A stretch of 64,000 nt of DNA from Anabaena sphaerica FACHB-251 (GTDB lineage: Bacteria > Cyanobacteriota > Cyanobacteriia > Cyanobacteriales > Nostocaceae): positions 1 to 64,000 of the forward strand of contig NZ_JACJQU010000017.1 of the NCBI RefSeq assembly GCF_014696825.1, written 5' to 3'. Each line of letters starts with the position of its first letter. Positions within the stretch are counted from its first letter, which is position 1. Of the stretch, positions 19,568-30,037 are shown piece after piece. Under the pieces are notes generated by a model, which saw nothing but the letters and a program-made list of their open reading frames with translations, did not search any database and had not been told where the DNA came from. The position numbers were made by a program, and so were the translations under genes.

Positions 19568-21829
19568 ATGGACTCTAACAATTACACAGAAGAGATAGAC
19601 TTTCATCAGTACTGGCTGGTTCTAAAACGGCGTTTCCCACCAGCCGTAGGATTATTTAGCGTTGTTGTTCTCCTATTCGCATCACTAGCTAACTTTCAAA
19701 AGTCAAGTTATGAAGTACAAGGTAAACTACTCTTCAAAGTAGATCGTACTTCTTCACTTATAGGAGTTGGGAAAGATGCACAGGATATTCCCATGCAGCT
19801 AGATAAGAAAGACCCGATAAGTACAGAAATAGAAGTAATTACTTCTCAACCGCTTTTGCAGAAGACTATTGATGCACTAAAAATCACAGATCTAGCTGGA
19901 GTTCCTATCAAAGCTGAAGTATTAAAAAAGCAACTAAAACTGAAAAATATTCCTGGAACTGATGTACTGCAAATTTCTTACAAAAGCAGTAATCCACAGG
20001 AAGCAGCCGCACTAGTTAATAATCTCATGAGCCTTTATATCAGAGAAAATATTCTGACAAATAGGGCAGAAGCAACTTTAGCTAGGGAGTTTATTGCTAA
20101 ACAACTTCCTACGAGTGAAATTACTGTTCAGAAAGCAGAAATGGCTCTGCGCCATTTTAAAGAAAAGAACCAGATTATCTCTTTAGAAGAAGAAGGAAAA
20201 AGAGCAGTAGAGGTGATTGCCGAGTTAGACCAAAAAATCAGTATAGCTCAGTCTGAATTGGCAAATGCAAATGCTAGAGCAATTGAACTTAGAAAAAGGT
20301 TAGGCTTAGATCCTTTACAAGCGATGAGTTTAATTGCACTCACCGAATCTTCTGGAGTACAGCAAGTCCTGAAAGAACTGCAAAATTTAGAAGAAAACTT
20401 AGCTCTGGAACAAAGCCGATATTTAGACTCAACTCCAGAAATTGTTAGTTTGAAAGCTAAAGAAGCCGCAATTAAGGCTGTATTACAAGAGCGGATTAGC
20501 CAGATTATTGGTAATAAGCAGCCAGTAGATATCAGTAATTTACAAATAGGAGAACTCAAACAAAAAATAACTTATGATTTTATAGGTACAGAAACACAAC
20601 GCTTAGGTATAGCTAAAGAATTAAATGCTTTATATAAATCCAAAGCTAGTTATAAAAAACAATTAGACAATTTGCCGAAATTAGAGCAAGATCAGCGAGA
20701 GCTAGAAAGAAGATTGAAAGCTGCTCAGTCTACTTATGCAGTTCTTTTAGAGAATTTACAAGAAGCACGAGTTGCAGAAAATAAAAATACCAGTAAAGCT
20801 CGTATTATAGAACCAGCAATAGTTCCTGAAAACCCTTCTAATTCTAAAAAAATTATTAAGATAGCATTAGGAATTGTAGTAGGATTTATCTGCGGTATTG
20901 CTATCATAATCATTCTGGAAATCCAAGATAAGTCTATTAAAACTCCCAAAGAAATCAAAGGAATATTCAAATATACATTGCTGGCAAGTATTCCTGCTTT
21001 GTCACAAAAGAAAAATATTGTTTTGGGTAACAAAAATGTGGAATGGCCGATTCCAGAGCTACCAGTTTTGGACAAACAGCATCAGCAAATAGCAGAGATA
21101 TATCGCCTCCTCCAGGTTAATCTCAAATTTCTCAGTTCAGAGCAAGCCCTAAAAGTAATTGTAGTCACAAGTGCCGTTCTCAAAGAAGGTAAATCTACAG
21201 TTTCGGCAAATTTAGCCGTAGCGATCGCACAGTTAGGTCGTAAAGTCTTATTAGTAGATGCTAATATGCGTCATCCAGTGCAACATCAGATATGGAACAT
21301 TAATAATACAGTTGGTTTGAGCGATGTGATTGTTGATCAAATAGAATTTGAGGCTGCTATCCAACGAGGAATAGATAATTTAGATGTACTGACCAGCGGG
21401 GATATTCCTTTTAATCCTTTATCTCTGCTTGATTCTAAACGGATGGTTTCCTTAATTGAAGATTTTTCTCAAAATTATGATTTTGTGATTATAGATGCCC
21501 CTCCACTAGTAGTAGGTGTGGAAGCTTTGACTTTAGGAAAAATGACAGATGGGCTTTTGTTAGTAGCAAGACCAGGAATAATAGATATTACTAGTGCTAC
21601 TACTGTTAAAGAATCTTTAGATAAATCAAAATCAAATGTTTTAGGTCTTGTTATAAATGGGACGACTTGGGAATCTCAATCAGACAAATACTCCTACTAT
21701 TTTAGTCCGGCTCCAGTTCAGATAAAGTCTAAGGAGATTAATCAATATCTAATAGATGATCGAAAAAATAGCAAGACTGATCAAAAAGTGAATTTTATAA
21801 ATGATATTTTCAGCAATTTAAAAAAATAA
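19568..21829 (+). CDS. Wzc-like polysaccharide co-polymerase / BY-kinase
   Basis: A 753-residue protein controlling chain length and export. A Wzz domain with one N-terminal helix (about residues 24-42) is followed by a long periplasmic coiled coil, a second membrane helix (about 438-458: IALGIVVGFICGIAIIII), then a cytoplasmic bacterial tyrosine kinase. Its Walker A is LKEGKSTVSANLA (about residue 540), Walker A' is VLLVDANMRHP and Walker B is FVIIDAPP. The C-terminal Tyr cluster is short (KYSYYF), fewer than the E. coli protein. It should partner with the polymerase at 25805 and an outer-membrane Wza protein that is not in this window. Confidence 0.92.
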   Translation: MDSNNYTEEIDFHQYWLVLKRRFPPAVGLFSVVVLLFASLANFQKSSYEVQGKLLFKVDRTSSLIGVGKDAQDIPMQLDKKDPISTEIEVITSQPLLQKTIDALKITDLAGVPIKAEVLKKQLKLKNIPGTDVLQISYKSSNPQEAAALVNNLMSLYIRENILTNRAEATLAREFIAKQLPTSEITVQKAEMALRHFKEKNQIISLEEEGKRAVEVIAELDQKISIAQSELANANARAIELRKRLGLDPLQAMSLIALTESSGVQQVLKELQNLEENLALEQSRYLDSTPEIVSLKAKEAAIKAVLQERISQIIGNKQPVDISNLQIGELKQKITYDFIGTETQRLGIAKELNALYKSKASYKKQLDNLPKLEQDQRELERRLKAAQSTYAVLLENLQEARVAENKNTSKARIIEPAIVPENPSNSKKIIKIALGIVVGFICGIAIIIILEIQDKSIKTPKEIKGIFKYTLLASIPALSQKKNIVLGNKNVEWPIPELPVLDKQHQQIAEIYRLLQVNLKFLSSEQALKVIVVTSAVLKEGKSTVSANLAVAIAQLGRKVLLVDANMRHPVQHQIWNINNTVGLSDVIVDQIEFEAAIQRGIDNLDVLTSGDIPFNPLSLLDSKRMVSLIEDFSQNYDFVIIDAPPLVVGVEALTLGKMTDGLLLVARPGIIDITSATTVKESLDKSKSNVLGLVINGTTWESQSDKYSYYFSPAPVQIKSKEINQYLIDDRKNSKTDQKVNFINDIFSNLKK

Positions 21830-21937
21830 AAAATTATGAATGGTAGCAAAAAAATATTTCAACAAAGCCAGTTAATTATTATCAAAATATTATCCCCCAA
21901 TTAAAGATTAACCATCCCTAATTTTATTGGCAACTTC

Positions 21938-23275
21938 ATGTTTAAAAACCTATCTAACATTAGCTCAAAATTAAGTCCTAATTTATATAAATTCATTGGT
22001 AACACCGCTTGGTTATTGGCAGATAAAGTGTTGCGAATGGGTGTAGGACTATTTGTAGGACTTTGGGTAGCTCGTTATTTAGGTCCAGAAAAATTTGGTA
22101 TCTATAACTATGCGATCGCCTTTGTCTCAATGCTGACTCCCCTCTCAACCTTGGGACTAGATCAAATTGTTATCCGTAATATTATTCGTGATCCCCAGGA
22201 GAGAAATCAAGTTCTTGGTACTGCATTTATTCTCAAATTTATTGGTGGTCTAGTTACTTTAACATTGACAATTTGTGGAATTGGCCTACTTCGTCCTGGA
22301 GATATTTCTATTCGTTCATTAGTAGGAATTATCGCTATCGGCACGCTTTTTCAAGCATTTGATACAATTGATTTTTTCTTTCAATCCCAGCAGCAGTCAA
22401 AATATACAGTTTTTGCTAGAGGGATAGCATTTGCTTTAAGTAGTCTTGGTAAGATAGTGCTAATTCAAATCCAAGCACCTCTGATCATGTTTGCGGGGAT
22501 TTGGTCAGTCGAACTTGCTTTTGGAGCAGTTGGACTAGTATTTGCATATCACTTACAGGGTCATATTATCAAAAATTGGCGATATAACTTTAATTATGCC
22601 AAAAATTTACTTCAAGATAGTTGGACGCTAATTTTTTCTAGCATTGTCATCATGATCTATATGCGAATAGACCAGATTATGTTAGGACAGATGATTGGCG
22701 ACCAAGAAGTAGGAATTTATTCCGCTGCTGTCAAAATATCAGAACTGTGGTATTTTGTTCCTATTTCTATTGCTAACTCAGCCTTCCCGGCAATTTTAGA
22801 AGCAAAAAAAACTAGTGAAAAACTTTATTATCAACGTCTAGAAAAACTGCTAGGATTAATGGCTTTATTATCCTATGCAGTAGCTCTACCAATCTGTCTC
22901 ATATCTAAAGATATAGTCACTTTATTATATGGTCAAGGTTATGAAGAAGCAGGATTAATATTAACAACTCATATATGGACTGGTGTATTTGTCTCATCAG
23001 GTTTAGTGAGAAGCTTATGGACGACCACGGAAGGCTTCATGAAATTTGCTTTAGCCTCCACTACAATCGGCGCATTTATAAATATTGTCTTGAATTATTT
23101 TTTGATTAAAACTTATCACGGCTTAGGAGCAGCAATAGCTACAGTAATTGCTCAATTCTTCGCATCTTATGCCAGTAATTTATTTTTCCCACCTACCAGA
23201 AAAATATTCATCTATCAAACTAAATCATTGCTGTTGTTACCTTTTTTAAAGGTAATACAGAAAAAATTTAATTAA
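21938..23275 (+). CDS. Wzx-like oligosaccharide flippase
   Basis: A 445-residue polytopic protein with about 12-14 hydrophobic helices. The start (GNTAWLLADKVLRMGVGLFV then WVARYLGPEKFG) is the signature of the polysaccharide-transport (RfbX/Wzx, MOP) family. It flips the lipid-linked repeat unit across the plasma membrane for polymerisation. It follows the co-polymerase gene in the same direction with a 108-base gap. Confidence 0.9.
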   Translation: MFKNLSNISSKLSPNLYKFIGNTAWLLADKVLRMGVGLFVGLWVARYLGPEKFGIYNYAIAFVSMLTPLSTLGLDQIVIRNIIRDPQERNQVLGTAFILKFIGGLVTLTLTICGIGLLRPGDISIRSLVGIIAIGTLFQAFDTIDFFFQSQQQSKYTVFARGIAFALSSLGKIVLIQIQAPLIMFAGIWSVELAFGAVGLVFAYHLQGHIIKNWRYNFNYAKNLLQDSWTLIFSSIVIMIYMRIDQIMLGQMIGDQEVGIYSAAVKISELWYFVPISIANSAFPAILEAKKTSEKLYYQRLEKLLGLMALLSYAVALPICLISKDIVTLLYGQGYEEAGLILTTHIWTGVFVSSGLVRSLWTTTEGFMKFALASTTIGAFINIVLNYFLIKTYHGLGAAIATVIAQFFASYASNLFFPPTRKIFIYQTKSLLLLPFLKVIQKKFN

Positions 23276-23352
23276 AATTTATTTTTGGAAGATAAAGCAC
23301 AAGTTATTATGTATAATTATTTTTATTATCTGAATATTTATTGGAAAAACAT

Positions 23353-24273
23353 ATGTCGCATTTTCAACTTCAAACCCCTATCATTTTCATGATATTTAAG
23401 CGTCCAGATACTACCCAAAAAGTATTTGAAGCTATTCGTCAAGCCAAGCCATCAAAACTCTTAGTGATTGCTGATGGCCCTCGTCCAGACAGACCAGAAG
23501 AACTAGAACAATGTACTGCTACCAGAGAAATTATCGAGCAAGTGGACTGGGAATGTGAAGTTCTAAAGAACTACTCAGAACAAAATTTAGGGTGCAGAAA
23601 GCGAATTCCTAGCGGTTTAAATTGGGCATTTGAGCAAGTGGAAGAAGCAATTATTTTAGAAGATGACTGTTTGCCACATCCCACATTTTTTCGGTTTTGC
23701 CAGGAAATGTTAGATTACTATCGGCATGATACGAGAATTGGGTCTATCAGTGGAGACAATACTCCGCTAGGATATAGACGCACTAACGATAGTTATTATT
23801 TTTCTATCTATAATCGCTGTTGGGGATGGGCAACTTGGAAAAGAGTTTGGAAAAATTACGATGTAGATATGAAGCAATGGCCTCTATTTAGGGACAATAA
23901 TTGGCTGCGTGATATCTTACTGGATGATTATGCAGTTAAAGTTTGGACAAACATTTTTAACTCTAATTATGATAACTTAAATGTTTGGGATTATCAATTT
24001 ATGTTTTCACTCTGGATACAAGGCTATCTAAACATTATTCCTAATGTTAATCTGGTTTCTAATATTGGTTTTGGTGAGGGTGGAACTAACACATTCAATA
24101 GTGAAGATACCAGGGCTAATGTTCCTACTCAGTCCATGAATTTTCCTATTGAACATCCACCATTTTTAATTCGCGATACTCTTGCAGATGCTTTCACCCA
24201 AAAAAATGTTTACAATCCTTACAGTTTTCCCAAACGCATTAAAACTAAACTGAAAAAAATCTTTAAAGCCTAA
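23353..24273 (+). CDS. GT2-fold glycosyltransferase, HlpA-like
   Basis: A 306-residue protein with an N-terminal nucleotide-sugar-binding fold (PIIFMIFKRPDTTQKVFEAI, LLVIADGPRPDRPEE), an EDDCLPHP metal-binding block that stands for DxD, and a WGWATWKRVW block. This is the group often annotated as hemolytic protein HlpA-like glycosyltransferase. The ATG is preferred to a TTG four codons upstream because GGA lies at the right distance. The acceptor and donor sugars cannot be read from sequence. Confidence 0.82.
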   Translation: MSHFQLQTPIIFMIFKRPDTTQKVFEAIRQAKPSKLLVIADGPRPDRPEELEQCTATREIIEQVDWECEVLKNYSEQNLGCRKRIPSGLNWAFEQVEEAIILEDDCLPHPTFFRFCQEMLDYYRHDTRIGSISGDNTPLGYRRTNDSYYFSIYNRCWGWATWKRVWKNYDVDMKQWPLFRDNNWLRDILLDDYAVKVWTNIFNSNYDNLNVWDYQFMFSLWIQGYLNIIPNVNLVSNIGFGEGGTNTFNSEDTRANVPTQSMNFPIEHPPFLIRDTLADAFTQKNVYNPYSFPKRIKTKLKKIFKA

Positions 24274-24301
24274 AGTTTATTTACTATCTATATATCAATT
24301 C

Positions 24302-25573
24302 ATGGACATTCAACCTCTAATTTTAAGTTTTTCCGATATCGAAGGTGGTGCAGCTCGTGCTACTTATCGATTACATCAAGGGTTACAGAGCATCGGTATC
24401 AAATCTCAAATGTTGGTACAAAAAAAATTGACCGATGACCAAGCAGTATCAGCGCCTAAAAACAATTTTGTTCGTAGTCTAGCTGGAACAAGAATTACCC
24501 TCGATGTTACGCCCCTAAAAATGTATCCTCGTCGCAATAAAGCTCTATTTTCTCCACAGTGGTTACCGGACAGAGTAAATCGTAATGTTGCCAAAATTGC
24601 TCCTAATATTATTAATTTGCATTGGATTAATGCTGGATATATACGCATAGAAACAATTGCTCAAATAAAGCAACCTTTAGTCTGGACTCTGCAAGATATG
24701 TGGGCGTTTACAGGTGGTTGCCATTACAGTCAAGAGTGCGATCGCTACACAGAATCCTGCGGAGCTTGTCCGCAACTAGACAGCAATAAAAATTGCGACC
24801 TATCTAGCTGGATATGGCAGCGCAAAGCCAAAGCCTGGAAAAATCTTGATCTAACCATAGTTACAACCAGTTCATGGATGAGCAAATGTGCAAGTTCTAG
24901 TTCCCTATTTAGAAATTTACCAATTGAAGTTATTCCCACCGGACTTGATACGAAAGTCTATAAACCCATTAATCAAAAATGGGCTAGAGAAGTTTTACAA
25001 TTACCCCTAGATAAGCAACTCATTCTTTTTGGTTCTCTCAATGCCACAAGTGATAAAAGAAAAGGATTTCACTTATTAAAAGAAGCCCTACAAGGCTTAA
25101 GTTCAAAAAAAAGTCTAGATAATTTAGAGTTAGTAGTTATTGGTGCTTCTCATGCGGAAAAATCTCTTGATATTGGCTTCAAAACTCATTATTTAGGTAC
25201 ATTCCATGATGATATTTCTCTAGCTATGGCTTATTCAGCCGCAGATGTATTTGTCTTACCCTCCACTGAGGATAACTTGCCTAATACGATTATGGAAGCT
25301 ATGGCATGTGCTACACCTTGTGTTGGTTTTAATGTGGGTGGTATACCTGACATGATTACTCATGAGAAAAATGGTTATTTAGTCCAAGCTTATAACACCC
25401 AAGACTTAGCGCAAGGGATTATGTGGGTATTAGAAGATGAGGAACGACATCACAAATTATCGTATCAAGCTCGTGAGAAAGCAGAACAGGAATATGCTCT
25501 AGAAATTCAAGCTAGTCGCTACGCATCTCTTTTTAGTAAGATTTTGTCTTCCCAGAAACAGCATCATATTTAA
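24302..25573 (+). CDS. GT4-family glycosyltransferase
   Basis: A 423-residue GT-B enzyme. The N-terminus reads LSFSDIEGGAARATYRLHQG; the C-terminal domain has VFVLPSTEDNLPNTIMEAMA followed by GFNVGGIPDMI, the EX7E donor-binding motif of GT4. A Cys-rich segment (GGCHYSQECDRYTESCGACP) precedes it, as in a known subgroup of bacterial colanic-acid-type transferases. It acts in the cytoplasm on the lipid-linked intermediate. Confidence 0.88.
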   Translation: MDIQPLILSFSDIEGGAARATYRLHQGLQSIGIKSQMLVQKKLTDDQAVSAPKNNFVRSLAGTRITLDVTPLKMYPRRNKALFSPQWLPDRVNRNVAKIAPNIINLHWINAGYIRIETIAQIKQPLVWTLQDMWAFTGGCHYSQECDRYTESCGACPQLDSNKNCDLSSWIWQRKAKAWKNLDLTIVTTSSWMSKCASSSSLFRNLPIEVIPTGLDTKVYKPINQKWAREVLQLPLDKQLILFGSLNATSDKRKGFHLLKEALQGLSSKKSLDNLELVVIGASHAEKSLDIGFKTHYLGTFHDDISLAMAYSAADVFVLPSTEDNLPNTIMEAMACATPCVGFNVGGIPDMITHEKNGYLVQAYNTQDLAQGIMWVLEDEERHHKLSYQAREKAEQEYALEIQASRYASLFSKILSSQKQHHI

Positions 25574-25804
25574 CTTTTAAGCCGTTATAGGATATTTTTC
25601 AATCCTAATTTACGGTTCTTATGGGTGATTACAAGTTATGGCTATACAATCCTCAGTATGTTAGCAAATGGCTAATTTTACATTAGTCTACAAGTCTGTA
25701 CTTTGCTTGTGTAGTAGCGTCTTAATCTACGGTAGACATAGCCTCTGTAATATTCACCTAATACTTTTGAAGCATCCTCTTAGTCAATTAGGAGTCCTAA
25801 ACAA

Positions 25805-27043
25805 TTGATTAATAAGGTTTTACAGAATTTATTCAGAGGCTTAGAGGTAAGTATAGGTGTCTTATTACTTTTGTTTGCTGATAATCTCAACATACCTAGC
25901 AATGTAGGAACCGCCTTAAATGCACTCACTTATCCAATTGTTTTAATTTTGGTTATTAGTCAAAGCAAGCGTATTATTTATATTTTGAGCAAAGATGTAT
26001 CTTTGGTGTTTTTAGTCATGCTTGCTTTGTTATCAAATATATGGTCTCAATCCATTGATATCACCTCTCTTCAGAGTAGAGCTTTATTACGTAACACTTT
26101 ATTTGCTACTTACTTAGCCGCCCGCTACTCACCTGTAGAAATGATTCGCTTGCTGTCTTCGAGCATGAGTATATCAATAATTATGAGTATAACTCTGGGG
26201 ATAGCTATGCCATCTATTGGTACTGAGATTGTTAATGGTCTTCTTACTTGGAGGGGCATTTATTCATTCAAGCAATTTCTAGGTCGAGTTATGGCAATAT
26301 CATCAGTGGTTTTTTTGATTAGAAGCTTGGACAAAAAATATAATCGGTTGTTTTCATGCCTGGGACTTAGCTCTAGTATAATGCTAATTTTATTATCTCA
26401 AAGCAGAACATCTTTAATACTATTAATAACCGCTATATTCCTATTGCCTGTATACAAAATACTCACCCAATCCACCAAAATACGGATAATTCTTTTTATT
26501 ATTTTTGGCATAGCTTGCATTAGTGTGATGGCTATAATTTTACCTAATCTTGAATTTATAGTAGTAGATTTATTAGGTAAAGATATGGAATTTAATGGGC
26601 GAACTCCAATATGGACTTTAACTATAGAAAAAGGTTTAGAGCGGCCTTTTTTTGGATATGGTTATGCTGGATTTTGGAAATCAGATGATGCTCTTTACGT
26701 ACTCAATAACACTTGGGGTGGAAGTATTATGGCTAAAACAGGAGCCTTTCATGCTCACAATGGTCTTTTAGATATATTTATGCAATTAGGTTTTGTAGGA
26801 CTAGGACTGTTTATTATTAACTTAATAAGTTTATGTTATAGAGTAATTAAAATAATTATAGCTACTAAAACATTAGAAAGCTTTTGGATGCTACAAATTA
26901 TTGTTATAAAAATGATTTTAAATCAAGTAGAAGTTATTACTATTCTTTCACCAAATAACATTTTTTGGATTCTTTATGTCTATATAGCTTTTTCATCTGC
27001 TGTTTGGTATAGGCGGCTATGTCACAATCAGCCAGCTATATAG
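25805..27043 (+). CDS. Wzy-like polymerase / O-antigen ligase family protein
   Basis: A 412-residue membrane protein with about 10-12 helices. The O-antigen ligase-type block is present: SQSRTSLILLITA, a NGRTPIWTLTIEKG segment with FFGYGYAGFW, and GAFHAHNGLLDIFMQLGFVG before the last helices. In this cluster its most likely job is polymerising flipped repeat units. The start is TTG, with GGAG about 10 bases upstream. The 231-base gap before it is unlike the tight spacing elsewhere in the cluster. Confidence 0.85.
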   Translation: MINKVLQNLFRGLEVSIGVLLLLFADNLNIPSNVGTALNALTYPIVLILVISQSKRIIYILSKDVSLVFLVMLALLSNIWSQSIDITSLQSRALLRNTLFATYLAARYSPVEMIRLLSSSMSISIIMSITLGIAMPSIGTEIVNGLLTWRGIYSFKQFLGRVMAISSVVFLIRSLDKKYNRLFSCLGLSSSIMLILLSQSRTSLILLITAIFLLPVYKILTQSTKIRIILFIIFGIACISVMAIILPNLEFIVVDLLGKDMEFNGRTPIWTLTIEKGLERPFFGYGYAGFWKSDDALYVLNNTWGGSIMAKTGAFHAHNGLLDIFMQLGFVGLGLFIINLISLCYRVIKIIIATKTLESFWMLQIIVIKMILNQVEVITILSPNNIFWILYVYIAFSSAVWYRRLCHNQPAI

Positions 27044-27098
27044 GTAGCTAAAATAAATCAGAAAAAATTATTCAAATCTAGAGGAGTATATCAAGTAA

Positions 27099-27968
27099 AT
27101 GAATAGGTCCAATTTAGCCATAATTATGACTTGCCATAACAGAAAAGAAATAACATTAGCTTGTCTGCAAGAACTGTACCAACAAAATGTGAAAGTTGAC
27201 GTTTATCTAGTAGATGATGGCAGTTCTGATGGCACATCAAATAGTGTCCGAGATTCATATCCTGAAGTCAATATACTGCAAGGAAATGGCAACCTTTTTT
27301 GGGGGGGAGGAATGCGATTGGCATTTGGGGAGGCACTTAAACAGGAATACGAATTTTACATATGGTTGAATGACGATACAATGCTCACTCCTGATGCCAT
27401 TAATAAATTACTGCAAATTCACAATCATCTAGCACAGCAGGGTCATAGGGATACGATCATTGTCGGCTCCACACAAGATCCAATTACAGGATCAGCAACC
27501 TATGGTGGTGCAGTGCGCTCAAAGCATTGGTATTCAAACAAATTCGAGTTTGTTGCACCAGGTGAAGAACCACAGCAGTGCGACACAATGTATGGTAATT
27601 GCGTACTTATTCCCAATTCAGTCGCTCAAAAAGTCGGTAATTTAGACCCTGCCTTCATTCATACTTTCGGTGATCTTGACTACGGACTCAGGGCAAAAAA
27701 ATTGGGCTGCACTGTCTGGACGGCACCTGGATATATAGGTAGTTGTTCCAAGAATTCAGTCCGCGACAGTTGGGCAGATACCAAACTTCCCATCCATAAA
27801 CGTCTGCAAAAAGTAACTCAAATCAAAGGGTTTCCAGTGCGTGCATGGACTATATTTACCCGCAGACATTCAGGCCCTTTTTGGTATCTTTATTGGTTTC
27901 TACCGTATATCAGAGCAATCATTGGCTACAAAAATTTACAAGTCTCAGCCACCTTTGCCGAGGATTAA
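27099..27968 (+). CDS. GT2-family glycosyltransferase
   Basis: A 289-residue GT-A enzyme: IIMTCHNRKEITLACLQEL, VDDGSSDGTSN, GNGNLFWGGGMRLAF and the WLNDDTMLTPDA metal site. The Gly-rich NLFWGGGM block is shared with rhamnosyl/galactofuranosyl-type transferases. A GAGGAG Shine-Dalgarno precedes the start. It is the second GT2-type enzyme of the cluster. Confidence 0.9.
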   Translation: MNRSNLAIIMTCHNRKEITLACLQELYQQNVKVDVYLVDDGSSDGTSNSVRDSYPEVNILQGNGNLFWGGGMRLAFGEALKQEYEFYIWLNDDTMLTPDAINKLLQIHNHLAQQGHRDTIIVGSTQDPITGSATYGGAVRSKHWYSNKFEFVAPGEEPQQCDTMYGNCVLIPNSVAQKVGNLDPAFIHTFGDLDYGLRAKKLGCTVWTAPGYIGSCSKNSVRDSWADTKLPIHKRLQKVTQIKGFPVRAWTIFTRRHSGPFWYLYWFLPYIRAIIGYKNLQVSATFAED

Positions 27969-28010
27969 TTTTACCAAGCTGCTGAGTTTCCCACTTAACC
28001 CAGTCACCTT

Positions 28011-28781
28011 ATGAATCAAACATCATACAATTTTTTAGGCATTCACGCCCAGGCGTTGACTATTACCGAACTTAATTCGCTCATCGGGACAGCGGTCAAA
28101 CAGGATGAAAAGTGGATAATTGCCAATCATAATTTACACAGTCTATATCTATATCATCACCAGCCCAAAATGCAGGACTTTTATGCCAAAGCAGATTACA
28201 CACATATAGATGGTATGGCCTTGGTACTACTAGGGCAGCGTCTTGGACTGCCTTTACAACGTGAACACAGAGTTACCTATGCAGACTGGGTATGGCCTCT
28301 CATGGCAGATGCCAGCCAACAAGGATGGCGGATTTTTTATTTAGGATCGAAACCAGGAGTAGCTGAAACAGGAGCTACTATCCTCCGAAATAAGTTTCCT
28401 GGTTTAGAAATAATGACCACTCATGGCTACATCAATCCTAGTGCAGATAGCCAAGAAAACCAGGAAGTTTTAGCAAAAATTAAGGCTTATCAACCACACA
28501 TATTGATGGTAGGTATGGGTATGCCCCGGCAGGAAAACTGGATTCTCGATAACCTAGAACAGATTTGTGCCAACGTTATTCTTCCTAGCGGTGCTTGTAT
28601 AGACTACGTAGCCGGTGCAATACCTACTCCTCCCCGTTGGATGGGGCGGTTGGGATTTGAGTGGCTATACCGCTTGTTGAGTGAACCGAAAAGGCTGTGG
28701 AAACGCTATCTACTCGAACCTTGGTTTATCCTCAAACTATTCTTACAGGAAATGTTGATTAAGCAGTTTAAAACTAATTAA
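28011..28781 (+). CDS. WecG/TagA/CpsF-family glycosyltransferase
   Basis: A 256-residue GT26 enzyme. Diagnostic blocks are HTHIDGMALVLLGQ-like (YTHIDGMALVLLGQRLG), RVTYADWVWPLM, IFYLGSKPGVAE, LMVGMGMPRQENWI and GACIDYVAGAIPTPPRWM. The family adds N-acetylmannosamine, its uronic acid or similar sugars to the lipid-linked acceptor. The C-terminal basic helix probably docks the membrane. Confidence 0.92.
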   Translation: MNQTSYNFLGIHAQALTITELNSLIGTAVKQDEKWIIANHNLHSLYLYHHQPKMQDFYAKADYTHIDGMALVLLGQRLGLPLQREHRVTYADWVWPLMADASQQGWRIFYLGSKPGVAETGATILRNKFPGLEIMTTHGYINPSADSQENQEVLAKIKAYQPHILMVGMGMPRQENWILDNLEQICANVILPSGACIDYVAGAIPTPPRWMGRLGFEWLYRLLSEPKRLWKRYLLEPWFILKLFLQEMLIKQFKTN

Positions 28782-28813
28782 CTGCATACCTGACAAACAA
28801 TAATTTATTGAAT

Positions 28814-29965
28814 ATGCGGTTACTAATTGTCTCTACTCTCGATTCTGACCAACCATTTGGAGCATTCACTAGACCTTTTTATCTCGGACAGTATCTAGCT
28901 AAACACTTTGATTTATGTCAGATGGGATTAAATTGTGCCAGGGTTGATTACGCAAAATCTGTGTCTGTCGGTTCTAGAAGTTTATTGGCTTATGTACGGG
29001 CAGTACAAAAATACATCACTGAATTTAGTCCAGATATTATCTACGCCCAAGAGACATTACCAGGATTAGCAGCTTTAATTGCTGTCACCCTGAGCAGATA
29101 CAAAAAATGCCATTTGGTGTTTGATTTTCATACTCTTTCTGCTTTTGAATACTGGACTCGCCTTTCTTCTACTACTAATAAATTTCAAGAATTTAAGCAA
29201 TTTATTAAAACCTACATTGCTCAAGGAATACTGTTATTCGCAAATTGTTCTGTCATTGCCGCGAGTGCTGGAACTGTGCAAATGATTCCGCAATGGTATC
29301 CCACTAGATCAAGCAAGATTTATAGTGTGGGAAATGGAGTTTCTGAAGATTTATTGCAAGCTCCATTTGTTTCTACCCCAGATCCCTATCAGCATTTGCG
29401 TCCTGCAAAAATTGCCGTTGTAATTGCTCCCAAAACATATCAATTTCCTAGTAATGATATGTCAGTTGATATGACAATAGAAGTTGCTAGACATCTGCAA
29501 GATGAGATGCAAGAGATTCATTTTGTTGTCATTGGCAGAAATGCAGAAGATTTAAAATCATCTTTACCTGCAAATATTACTTTTATTGGCTTTTTGCAAA
29601 GTCGCAGCGATTTTATTGCTCATTTAGCTCACGCCGATATTTGCTTATTGCCATTTCCTGAAACTGCGGTTGCTGGTGGTGCGCGTAATAAAGCACTAGA
29701 TTTTTTAGCACTAAAAAAATTAGTTATATCAACACCCGAAGGGATGAGAGGTTTAGAAGAATTTCGCCACCAGGAACATCTTATAGTTACGGGTTACGCT
29801 GTGGAAGAATTCGCTCACACTGTCCAAGAAGCATCTGCAAATTTACCAAAATATCAGCCTCTAGCAGATACAGCTTATTTATTAATTCAAAATCAGTATT
29901 CTTGGCAGTCAATGGCTGATCAGGTAGCTGATATATTCAACAATCAAGTACATAAGAAAATTTGA
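28814..29965 (+). CDS. GT4-like glycosyltransferase
   Basis: A 383-residue GT-B protein beginning LLIVSTLDSDQPFGAFTRPF. The C-terminal half has ITFIGFLQSRSDFIAHLAHA, then DICLLPFPETAVAGGARNKA, which is a variant of the GT4 donor site with the usual EX7E partly replaced. The ATG is used; a TTG lies two codons upstream and neither has a clear Shine-Dalgarno. It is the fifth glycosyltransferase of the cluster. Confidence 0.8.
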   Translation: MRLLIVSTLDSDQPFGAFTRPFYLGQYLAKHFDLCQMGLNCARVDYAKSVSVGSRSLLAYVRAVQKYITEFSPDIIYAQETLPGLAALIAVTLSRYKKCHLVFDFHTLSAFEYWTRLSSTTNKFQEFKQFIKTYIAQGILLFANCSVIAASAGTVQMIPQWYPTRSSKIYSVGNGVSEDLLQAPFVSTPDPYQHLRPAKIAVVIAPKTYQFPSNDMSVDMTIEVARHLQDEMQEIHFVVIGRNAEDLKSSLPANITFIGFLQSRSDFIAHLAHADICLLPFPETAVAGGARNKALDFLALKKLVISTPEGMRGLEEFRHQEHLIVTGYAVEEFAHTVQEASANLPKYQPLADTAYLLIQNQYSWQSMADQVADIFNNQVHKKI

Positions 29966-30037
29966 TGAGATAAATGTCTGGAATGACACTAAAATATACG
30001 CAATTTTACTAATAAAAATGGCGGCAGAAGATTGCAA